From an uncultured Lachnospiraceae bacterium (GTDB lineage Bacteria; Bacillota; Clostridia; Lachnospirales; Lachnospiraceae), in the NCBI GenBank assembly GCA_902761585.1, contig CACWKX010000001.1, positions 102,148 through 166,147 of the forward strand: 64,000 nt of DNA, in the 5' to 3' direction. Positions 17,796 to 24,968 of the stretch are shown in pieces; position 1 is the first letter of the stretch, and each line of letters begins with the position of its first letter. The position numbers were made by a program, and so were the translations under genes. Below the pieces are notes generated by a model that made no database searches, was not told the DNA's origin, and saw only the letters and a program-made list of their open reading frames with translations.

Positions 17796-18890
17796 ATGAA
17801 GTATGGGTTTATTGGCCTGGGCCTGATTGGCGGGTCGCTTGCAAGAAATCTGAAGAAGCTGGATCCCGCGTGCACAATCTGCGCCTACACAAGGACACAG
17901 AAAACCTCCATGGAGGCGCGGGAGGCAGGGGTGCTTGATGAGATCTGCACATCGCCGTCCGACGAGCTGTTTCGCGGCTGCGACTATATTTTTCTGTGTG
18001 CGCCGGTCATCACCAACATCCGCATGTTATCTGAGATCCGGACCGTTCTTGGAAAAAAGACCATCCTCACGGATGTCGGCTCTGTCAAGACGGGCATTCA
18101 TCAGGAAGCCGAGCGGCTTGGGCTGGACAATCAGTTTATCGGCGGCCATCCGATGACCGGCTCCGAGAAAACCGGCTTTGAGAGCGGCAACGACCATCTG
18201 TTTGAAAATGCGTACTATATCCTGACTCCTGGGAAGCGTGTCCCCGGAGAATGGACAGACCGCTATTACCGGCTTGTTCAGTCGCTCAAGGCAATCCCGC
18301 TTGTGCTGGACTATCGGGAGCATGACTACATCACGGCGGCTGTCAGTCATCTTCCGCATGTCATCGCTTCCTCGCTTGTCAACACCGTCCATACCCTCGA
18401 CGGGCGGGAGGAACATATGAAGATGATCGCTGCAGGCGGGTTTCGGGACATCACGCGGATCGCCTCCTCCTCCCCTGAGATGTGGGAGCAGATCTGCATC
18501 GATAATTCCGATAATATCGCGAAGGTTCTTGGCGAGTTCATCCGGGAAATGGAGGCGGCAAGAGATCATATGATGGCCGGTGACGGCGCCTACATCAATC
18601 AGATGTTTGCGTCTTCCCGGGACTATAGAGATTCCTTCAGCTTCTCCTCCTCAGGGCCGGTCAAGAAGATCTACCGGATTTACTGCGACCTGATCGATGA
18701 AAGCGGCGCCATCGCAACGATTGCGACCATTCTTGCCGTCCATTCGATCTCGATCAAGAACATCGGGATCGTGCATAACCGTGAGTTTGAAAAGGGCGCT
18801 CTTTCCATTGAGTTCTATAAGGAAGACGCTTGCCATCAGGCCGCAGAGCTGCTCAGACACCATCGCTACACAGTGTGGGTGAACGAGTAA
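17796..18890 (+). CDS. tyrA: Prephenate dehydrogenase TyrA with C-terminal ACT domain
   Basis: A 364-residue enzyme that oxidatively decarboxylates prephenate to 4-hydroxyphenylpyruvate in tyrosine synthesis. The NAD site is GFIGLGLIGGSLARNL at residues 4-19, and GGHPMTGSEKTGF near 115 is the family signature with its catalytic His. SHLPHVIASSL near 190 follows. The last ~70 residues (SGAIATIATILAVHSISIKNIG) form an ACT domain, the likely site of tyrosine feedback. AGGAG lies before the ATG. It is followed by aroA after 151 bases and is transcribed with it. Confidence 0.94.
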   Translation: MKYGFIGLGLIGGSLARNLKKLDPACTICAYTRTQKTSMEAREAGVLDEICTSPSDELFRGCDYIFLCAPVITNIRMLSEIRTVLGKKTILTDVGSVKTGIHQEAERLGLDNQFIGGHPMTGSEKTGFESGNDHLFENAYYILTPGKRVPGEWTDRYYRLVQSLKAIPLVLDYREHDYITAAVSHLPHVIASSLVNTVHTLDGREEHMKMIAAGGFRDITRIASSSPEMWEQICIDNSDNIAKVLGEFIREMEAARDHMMAGDGAYINQMFASSRDYRDSFSFSSSGPVKKIYRIYCDLIDESGAIATIATILAVHSISIKNIGIVHNREFEKGALSIEFYKEDACHQAAELLRHHRYTVWVNE

Positions 18891-19041
18891 GCTGTCTGCG
18901 CTGGTCTCACCGCAGCAGACAGGATGACAGGCCAGTCCTGAATCCTGTCCAGGTATCACAGAAAAAGTGGCCGTCAGGGCTGAACAGGGCAGGGAGAATG
19001 GGTGCCCGGAGGATGGCCGAGGCTGAGAAGGAGAACAGGAT

Positions 19042-20424
19042 ATGAGGATCAGAGAATTTCAGAGGGCTGGTGCCCTGCACGGGGAAATCGAAGTCCCGGG
19101 AGACAAGTCCATTTCCCACCGCTCCATCATGCTGGGAGCGCTTGCAGAAGGAGATACGCGCGCCTCTCATTTCCTGATGAGCGCAGACTGTCTGTCGACC
19201 ATCTCATGCTTTCGTCAGCTCGGAATTGATATAGAGGAAGACCGTGAGGCGGACACCGTTGTTGTGCACGGGAAAGGTCTGCATGGGCTTTCAGCGCCAT
19301 TGGATACACTGGATACGGGAAATTCCGGCACGACAACGCGCATTCTCTCCGGTATTCTGGCCGGACAGGCTTTTCAAAGTCAGATCAACGGGGACAGCTC
19401 GATCCAGGCCAGGCCGATGAAACGCATCATCCGGCCGCTGACCGAGATGGGAGCCAGGATCACATCCCTGCGGGGCAACGACTGTACGCCGCTTGAGATC
19501 AGCGGAGGACATCTGCATGGAATTGACTACCTGTCTCCCGTCGCGAGCGCACAGGTCAAGTCCTGCATCCTTCTGGCAGGTCTGTATGCAGACGGCAGGA
19601 CCTCGGTCACGGAGCCTTCTCTTTCCCGCAATCACACGGAGCTGATGCTCAGAGGCTTCGGGGCAGAGATAAGCTCACTGCCGGCTGATGAATATGCTGC
19701 TTCAGGGGCAAAGACTCGTCCGTCGTCCAGTAAAAATGATACGGCAGACAGAAGCCGCATGTCTGGCATGGTACCCTGGCGCGCAGAAGTCTGTCCGGAA
19801 CCACAGCTCAGAGGGCAGGATATCATCGTCCCGGGCGACATCTCTTCCGCTGCGTATTTTATTGCAGCGGGGCTGATCGCGCCCGGCTCGGAGATTCTGG
19901 TGAAGAATGTCGGCATCAATCCGACCAGGGCGGGCATCCTCGAGGTCGCGCGCGACATGGGCGGGCAGATTGAGGTGATCCGCGAATATGACCGGGGCGG
20001 CGAGAAGGCTGCCGATCTGCTCGTGAAAAGCTCTTCGCTGCACGGCACAACGATCGAAGGCGCACTGATTCCGACACTGATCGACGAAATTCCGGTAATT
20101 GCGGTGATGGCAGCCTATGCGGAAGGGACCACCGTCATTAGGGACGCCGCGGAGCTGAAGGTCAAAGAGTCAAACCGTATCGCGACCATGACGGAAAACC
20201 TGAAGGCGATGGGAGCCGATATTGCGCCGGAAGAAGATGGGATGGTCATACGTGGCACAGGGTTCCTTCATGGCGCGAGGGTCAGGTCCTTTCTGGATCA
20301 TCGTGTTGCCATGAGCATGGCTGTCGCCGCGCTTGCTGCCGAAGGAACAACCACAATCGAAGATGCGGACTGCGTCCTCATCTCCTACCCTTCATTCTAT
20401 GAGGATCTCGAAAAACTGATCTGA
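19042..20424 (+). CDS. aroA: 3-phosphoshikimate 1-carboxyvinyltransferase AroA (EPSP synthase)
   Basis: A 460-residue EPSP synthase, longer than the usual ~427. It shows GDKSISHRSIMLGALAEG near residue 20, DTGNSGTTTRILSG near 92, SAQVKSCILLAGL near 170, RNHTELMLRGFG, PGDISSAAYFIAAG and the C-terminal DHRVAMSMAVAAL. An extra segment (about residues 212-258, SSSKNDTADRSRMSG) interrupts the protein between RGFGAEIS and the conserved IIVPGDISSA. AAGGAG precedes the ATG. It converges on the phosphoesterase gene, with only 7 bases between stops and no clear terminator. Confidence 0.95.
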   Translation: MRIREFQRAGALHGEIEVPGDKSISHRSIMLGALAEGDTRASHFLMSADCLSTISCFRQLGIDIEEDREADTVVVHGKGLHGLSAPLDTLDTGNSGTTTRILSGILAGQAFQSQINGDSSIQARPMKRIIRPLTEMGARITSLRGNDCTPLEISGGHLHGIDYLSPVASAQVKSCILLAGLYADGRTSVTEPSLSRNHTELMLRGFGAEISSLPADEYAASGAKTRPSSSKNDTADRSRMSGMVPWRAEVCPEPQLRGQDIIVPGDISSAAYFIAAGLIAPGSEILVKNVGINPTRAGILEVARDMGGQIEVIREYDRGGEKAADLLVKSSSLHGTTIEGALIPTLIDEIPVIAVMAAYAEGTTVIRDAAELKVKESNRIATMTENLKAMGADIAPEEDGMVIRGTGFLHGARVRSFLDHRVAMSMAVAALAAEGTTTIEDADCVLISYPSFYEDLEKLI

Positions 20425-20431
20425 ACTGGCT

Positions 20432-21493
20432 TTACTGTGAATTTCCAGGGACCAGGACCAGCTCGTCAACCCGGTTCTGGAAAGCAGGGCCCGCCGTGAT
20501 GATGGCGCTGGTTTCTGTCAGCGGACCGTTGTATGAAAAGTGCAGATGGCCTGAGGCTTCCAGGGCAACCGGGCTGTCCTTGGCCAGGATCAGCTCCAGT
20601 GCCTGCTTTGTCGTATCGTCCGGGTGATAATAGCAGTCGCCGTCTCCCCACAGAAGCGCCCTGCCATTTCTCTGCAGAGATTCCTGCTCCAGCTTGTCTG
20701 TGACCGTTCCCTTCAGCGGGACGTGGCAGAGAAAAAGGACCGGACTTTTTTCATCCTTCGCTTCCTGCAGGTACTTTTTCAGGTCGCGAAGGCCTTTCTT
20801 TGTCATCTGCGCCGTGTTGTTGTCCCAGCCGATGATGGTCAGCTTCCCGATCTTCTGACGCATTACCTTTTTGCGCGGAGCTGTATGCCTCTGAAGCAGG
20901 ATCGCATCCTTCTGCGTCTCATACGTCTTGCTGTACCAGGCAGCGTAGTCATGGTCGCCCCGCACATACATCCATGACGTTTTCAAGGAATCAAAGCCTG
21001 CTCTCAGGCTGTCTGTGCTTGCCTTCGTGGCAAAGTCAACCATATCCCCCGCAAACAGAATCATGTCTGCTTTCATGCCGTCCAGCTGTGAAGGAAGTGT
21101 CTGCCAAAGCTGGAATGAAGATTCCCCCGACGGAGTCCTGAACATCTGATTCAGCCGGCTGTCTGCGACATCCGCGCTTTCCGGATCGACCTGCGGATCG
21201 CCCGGAACGATGATGTGAAGGTCCGAGACCAGCAGCAGCCGGTATGTGCGGTCCAGCCCGGCGACCGAAAATGTCGTCTTTGTGACGGAAACCGGATGGT
21301 CTGCGTCCGGTTCGGTCTGTGACTCAGTGATCTGCACAGATTCTTCGGCGGCTTTTGGGATGGATGAAGCCTGCCGGTCTCCTGCTGACGCGGCACCAGG
21401 GAAGATCAAAAAAACAGCATAGAAAAACAGGACAGCAGGAAAAAGATACCCCGCAGCCCTGTTCTTTTTCTCCCGGATCGTATTCTGATTCAC
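20432..21493 (-). CDS. Exported metallophosphoesterase (calcineurin-like)
   Basis: A 353-residue protein with an N-terminal hydrophobic segment (about residues 14-36, ending GAASA) that may be a signal peptide or anchor, then a Ser/Glu-rich linker and a calcineurin-like phosphoesterase fold. Metal-binding motifs are seen in order: VSDLHI near residue 91, AGDMVD near 148, VRGDHDYAAW near 180 (GNHD variant), LCHVP near 258 and SGHLHF near 317. The substrate cannot be told from sequence. The start is GTG with GGAG 8 bases upstream. It lies 18 bases downstream of the ABC ATPase gene and may be cotranscribed with it. Confidence 0.82.
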   Translation of the reverse strand: MNQNTIREKKNRAAGYLFPAVLFFYAVFLIFPGAASAGDRQASSIPKAAEESVQITESQTEPDADHPVSVTKTTFSVAGLDRTYRLLLVSDLHIIVPGDPQVDPESADVADSRLNQMFRTPSGESSFQLWQTLPSQLDGMKADMILFAGDMVDFATKASTDSLRAGFDSLKTSWMYVRGDHDYAAWYSKTYETQKDAILLQRHTAPRKKVMRQKIGKLTIIGWDNNTAQMTKKGLRDLKKYLQEAKDEKSPVLFLCHVPLKGTVTDKLEQESLQRNGRALLWGDGDCYYHPDDTTKQALELILAKDSPVALEASGHLHFSYNGPLTETSAIITAGPAFQNRVDELVLVPGNSQ

Positions 21494-21511
21494 GGCGTTT
21501 TCTCCATTCTT

Positions 21512-22336
21512 TCAGCGTTCCACCTTGCCGGACAGCAGGATCCGGTCATTGTCCAGCTCCTTCCCCGCCTGGATGCTGAACTGTTCCAGCAGATCATCGA
21601 CTGTCATGTGAGCACGCTCCTCTCCTTCCTTGTCAAGGATGATGGTGCCATTGTACATCATGAGCGTCCGGTTTCCGACATCCAGTGCCTGATGCATATT
21701 GTGGGTCACCATCAGACAGGTGAGGTGGTTTTCCGCCACAACACGCTTCGTCAGATCCAGCACCTTCTCGGCTGTCGCCGGATCCAGGGCGGCCGTATGC
21801 TCATCGAGCAGCAGGATCTTCGGGGTGACCATCGTCGCCATCACCAGCGTCAGGGCCTGCCGCTGACCGCCGGACAGAAGGCCGACCGGATTGTCCATCC
21901 GGTCCTCCAGCCCCATGTGGAGCTGTGCGAGCTTGCCGCGGAAGAACGCCTTGTCCTTCTTTGTGATGCTTGAAAACAGACTCTTTCTGTGGTAGGAAGC
22001 CTTCAGGTATGCCAGAGACATGTTTTCCTCGATTGTCATGTGAGGCGCTGTTCCCATCAGCGGATCCTGAAACAGGTGACCGATGTCACGGGAACGCAGA
22101 TGTTCCTTCTTGAATGTGATGTCTTCCCCGTCCAGGCAGATCCGACCGCTGTCGGTGAAGAACGCGCCGGTGATGGCGTTGAACAGAGTGGACTTGCCTG
22201 CCCCGTTGCTGCCGACAATCGTTGCGAAATCCCCTCTCTTCAGATTCAGAGTCACATTCCTGAGAGCTGTCTTCTCATTGACCGTTCCGGGATTGAAGGT
22301 TTTTGTAACATGGTCGATCTGAAGCATATATTCCAT
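21512..22336 (-). CDS. ABC transporter ATP-binding protein (TrpZ/COG1101-like)
   Basis: A 274-residue ATPase that powers the importer formed with the next two genes. It has Walker A GSNGAGKST near residue 42, signature LSGGQRQALTL near 156, Walker B ILLLDEHTAALD near 178 (His instead of the common Pro after the Glu), and the switch His in MVTHNMHQAL. It resembles the ATPase of the COG2984-COG4120-COG1101 systems, whose streptococcal member TrpXYZ is linked to tryptophan. The start choice between ATG at 22336 and one three codons inside is uncertain. Confidence 0.85.
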   Translation of the reverse strand: MEYMLQIDHVTKTFNPGTVNEKTALRNVTLNLKRGDFATIVGSNGAGKSTLFNAITGAFFTDSGRICLDGEDITFKKEHLRSRDIGHLFQDPLMGTAPHMTIEENMSLAYLKASYHRKSLFSSITKKDKAFFRGKLAQLHMGLEDRMDNPVGLLSGGQRQALTLVMATMVTPKILLLDEHTAALDPATAEKVLDLTKRVVAENHLTCLMVTHNMHQALDVGNRTLMMYNGTIILDKEGEERAHMTVDDLLEQFSIQAGKELDNDRILLSGKVER

Positions 22337-22368
22337 GATGAATCATCCTATCTTTACGCTGCAATCTG

Positions 22369-22413
22369 GTGTCTGCGTGAAGCGTGTCTACGTGTAGTGT
22401 GTCTGCGTGTAAC
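22369..22413. repeat. Tandem repeat, 3 x 15 bp
   Basis: Three consecutive 15-bp units beginning GTGTCTGCGTG or GTGTCTACGTG at 22369, 22384 and 22399. It lies in the 92-base gap between permease and ATPase of the importer, just after the permease stop. Confidence 0.85.
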
Positions 22414-22428
22414 GCCCTCTGGCTGCGG

Positions 22429-23358
22429 TCATTTTCCGGTCAGATTTCCTCTGCCCATCCGTCTCCTGTAAAAGGCTGCCTTCTCCCTCATGTACGGGAT
22501 GACGATGGCTGCCGTCACAATCAGAGCGGAGGCGAGCTTCAGGAATTCGGCCGGCATGTTGAACTTCATCGCAATGGCGACAATCAGGCGGTACAGGCAG
22601 CTTCCCAGGATGACGCCGATTGTCCTTTTGAATATGGATCCTCTCCGAACGAGTGTCTCACCGATCATCAGGGAAGCCAGGGCAATGGTGACCTGTCCTG
22701 TCCCGAAGTTGATGTCGCAGGACTTCTGATATTGTGCAAGAAGGGCGCCGGACAAGGCGGTCAGGGAAGAGGAAATGCACAGGCCGACTGTGATCGTAAA
22801 CGCAGGGTTGACAGATGAGGCACGGACCATGTTTTCATTGTCACCGGTCGCCCGGATGGAAAGCCCGAGGGTTGTATTGAGAAACCAATGCAGGATGAAG
22901 CAGATGACAAGGACAATACACAGAAGGATGAGCAGCGTGAAGAGCTTTCTGTACCATCCGGCAGAGCTGACACCCTTTGCGAGTGAAAAAATCGTGTCCG
23001 AACCGAAGATATTCAGGTTTGAGGAGGATCCCATCGCCAGAAAGTTGATGGTATAAAGGCCAGTATTGACAATGATACCGGCAAGGATGGACTCAACTCC
23101 CAGTCTTGTCTGAAGAAAAGCCGTCACATACCCGGAAACGATACCTGCCGCCATGGCTGCCGGGAGCGCCAGAAATGGATGCCCCGCGACGGTCATGCTG
23201 GCGCCGACTGCACAGCCGAGTGTAAAGCAGCCGTCCGTTGAAAGATCGGCGATCTTCAGCAGGCCGAATGATATATAGAGCGCGAGGGCGACCAGACCGT
23301 AGAGAAGCCCGAGCTCCATGGAAGTCGTGAACTGAGTACCGGTGAAAAACTGCAGCAT
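22429..23358 (-). CDS. ABC transporter permease (TrpY/COG4120-like)
   Basis: A 309-residue integral membrane protein with about eight hydrophobic segments, of the branched-chain amino-acid type permease superfamily. Motifs such as GLLKIADLSTDGCFTLG near residue 33, LGLSIRATGDN near 172 and IALASLMIGE near 225 match the COG4120 group. Partner of the substrate-binding protein and ATPase on either side. AAGAGG precedes the ATG. The substrate is inferred only from relatedness to tryptophan or other hydrophobic amino-acid importers. Confidence 0.85.
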   Translation of the reverse strand: MLQFFTGTQFTTSMELGLLYGLVALALYISFGLLKIADLSTDGCFTLGCAVGASMTVAGHPFLALPAAMAAGIVSGYVTAFLQTRLGVESILAGIIVNTGLYTINFLAMGSSSNLNIFGSDTIFSLAKGVSSAGWYRKLFTLLILLCIVLVICFILHWFLNTTLGLSIRATGDNENMVRASSVNPAFTITVGLCISSSLTALSGALLAQYQKSCDINFGTGQVTIALASLMIGETLVRRGSIFKRTIGVILGSCLYRLIVAIAMKFNMPAEFLKLASALIVTAAIVIPYMREKAAFYRRRMGRGNLTGK

Positions 23359-23375
23359 ACAAAACCTCTTCAGAC

Positions 23376-23419
23376 AAAGAAAAGCGGGCTGTCATGTGAG
23401 TGGTCACAGAACAGCCCGC
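23376..23419 (-). terminator. Intercistronic terminator or attenuator between binding protein and permease
   Basis: GCGGGCTGT (23384-23392) pairs perfectly with ACAGCCCGC (23411-23419), and on the minus strand CTTTTCTTT follows. It lies after the binding-protein gene and before the permease, so it probably lowers permease and ATPase expression relative to the binding protein. A second small hairpin (CGGGGA-AGCA-TCCCCG, 23451-23466) lies between it and the binding-protein stop. Confidence 0.75.
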
Positions 23420-23552
23420 ACAGGATCATAGATTGTTTGAGTTGTTGTGCCGGGGAAGCATCCCCGACGCCTATTGTACTGAAATCAGACCGATCTGGCA
23501 AGTATCGAACGGCATCAGCATGCAGCCGTTTTCTCCGCCCTGGCGGGCAGCT

Positions 23553-24614
23553 TCAACTCTCTGCCTCTGTTGCTGCCTCCGTCTGGTCGGAGAACTCCTT
23601 CGCAGTCTTAGTCTCGATAACCTTCTCACACATATCCTTGAACATGCTGTAGTCGATGCCGATCGCCTCTGCGGTCTCCGTGTTGACAGTCGCGATTCCA
23701 TTGTTCAGTGTCCGGACAGCAGTCGTTGCCGGGTCCGCACCACCGGCAAGAATGTCTGAAACCATGTTTGCCGTCTCAGTGCCAAGCTCTGCATAGTTGA
23801 CGCCATAGCCGCAGAACGCACCGTTCAGGGCAAAGGAGTCAGCGCCACAGTACTGGGGAATCTTCGCATCGATGAAGTCTTCGTAGATCGAAAGCTCTGC
23901 GGTCATGACGGTGTTGTCAGTCGGAGTAAAGGCCGCCTCAACGCCCTCTCCGATCAGCGCCTGGGCTGCCTGAATGATCTCATCCGCTGTCGTGCCGGTC
24001 TTCTCGACATACTCCAGACCATTCTTGTCACAGTAAACCTTTGCCTCCTCGATCGCCTTCTTTGAGGCATCTTCAGACTTATTGTAGAGGAGGCCGACCT
24101 TCTTCAGATTCGGGTTTGCCGCCTGCATCAGCTTGAAGACAGCCTCTGTGTCCAGAGCGTCGGAAGTCCCTGTCACATTCGCTCCCGGAGCGTCATTGCT
24201 CTTGACAAGTCCGGCTGACTCAGGGTCAGTGACAGCTGAGAAGACAACCGGAATCCCTGTGTCCTCAGTCGCTGACTGCATAATGACGGCTGCCGGTGTA
24301 GCGATCGGGACGATGCAGTCCACTTTCTCATCGACAAGCTTTGAAGCAAACTGGTTCAGTGTCGTGGAATCCGCCTGCCCGTCATACTCCGTGTAGTGGA
24401 ATGTCACGCCGAGCTCGGCAGATTTTTTATCAAGCTGCTTTTCAATGTTCGCCTCAATCTGATTGAGGGATGCGTCGTCGACATACTTGACGATGCCGAC
24501 CTCAAAGGTTTTTCCGGATGCTGACTCCGTCTCCCCGGCAAAAGCCGCAGGGGCAACGACACAGCTGCCTGCCATGAGAACCGCAGAGAGCGCGGCCAGT
24601 GTTCTCTTTTTCAT
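23553..24614 (-). CDS. ABC transporter substrate-binding protein (TrpX/COG2984-like)
   Basis: A 353-residue exported protein of the ABC_sub_bind family (COG2984). The signal peptide MKKRTLAALSAVLMAGSC... ends near AAFA-GETESASG. The mature part has VGIVKYVDDASLNQIEANIEKQ and the family region VFSAVTDPESAGLV near residue 135. The only cysteine of the signal region lies in AGSCVV, a poor lipobox, so how the protein is held at the cell surface is unclear. Both ends of the mature part are rich in Thr, Glu, Ala and Ser. GGAGGAGGG lies before the ATG; the longer reading upstream is unlikely. A strong promoter lies 60 bases upstream. Confidence 0.86.
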   Translation of the reverse strand: MKKRTLAALSAVLMAGSCVVAPAAFAGETESASGKTFEVGIVKYVDDASLNQIEANIEKQLDKKSAELGVTFHYTEYDGQADSTTLNQFASKLVDEKVDCIVPIATPAAVIMQSATEDTGIPVVFSAVTDPESAGLVKSNDAPGANVTGTSDALDTEAVFKLMQAANPNLKKVGLLYNKSEDASKKAIEEAKVYCDKNGLEYVEKTGTTADEIIQAAQALIGEGVEAAFTPTDNTVMTAELSIYEDFIDAKIPQYCGADSFALNGAFCGYGVNYAELGTETANMVSDILAGGADPATTAVRTLNNGIATVNTETAEAIGIDYSMFKDMCEKVIETKTAKEFSDQTEAATEAES

Positions 24615-24677
24615 GATAAACCCTCCTCCTGGACAACGAATCAACCAGTCCACTTCTTCTGAAATGAAACTTCAGTT

Positions 24678-24706
24678 ATTATAATACAGCAGAACGGGCA
24701 GATCAA
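24678..24706 (-). promoter_or_regulatory. Promoter of the TrpXYZ-like operon
   Basis: -35 TTGATC (24701-24706), 17-base spacer and a perfect TATAAT (24678-24683) on the minus strand. The implied leader is under 60 bases, too short for a T-box. The rest of the gap up to pnp (24707-24861) is AT-rich with no feature recognised. Confidence 0.7.
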
Positions 24707-24861
24707 GAAATGATTTTGCAAATATCGGCTAATAGCTTTAATTATTGCGGATATATCGGGTGTATCCAAAAAACAAACAGGATACCGTTTTCTTCTGCCC
24801 GATTCGGTGCCCCACTGTCATGGCGTGCTCCTCACTCGATGGTGAACGTTCTCCTTCACAT

Positions 24862-24898
24862 ATAGAAACACACGCCTGGTTTTCTCAAGCCAGGCGCG
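24862..24898 (-). terminator. Terminator after pnp
   Basis: CGCCTGG (24873-24879) and CCAGGCG (24890-24896) form a stem with a 10-base loop. The minus-strand tail is only moderately T-rich (GTGTGTTTCTA). It lies about 70 bases past the pnp stop. Confidence 0.6.
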
Positions 24899-24968
24899 GG
24901 TTCTGAACATTATTGCCAGTGCTGTTTTCACCAGGATTTCCGGAACTTTCCAGGCAGTTCAGACTGTG

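Noticed and set aside
22369..22413. Possible CRISPR-like array
   Set aside because: Units are 15 bp, directly abutting, without unique spacers and no cas genes are nearby; it is a plain tandem repeat.
24615..24968. T-box or other riboswitch ahead of the TrpXYZ-like operon
   Set aside because: The leader from the best promoter is under 60 bases and no T-box sequence or specifier structure is visible.
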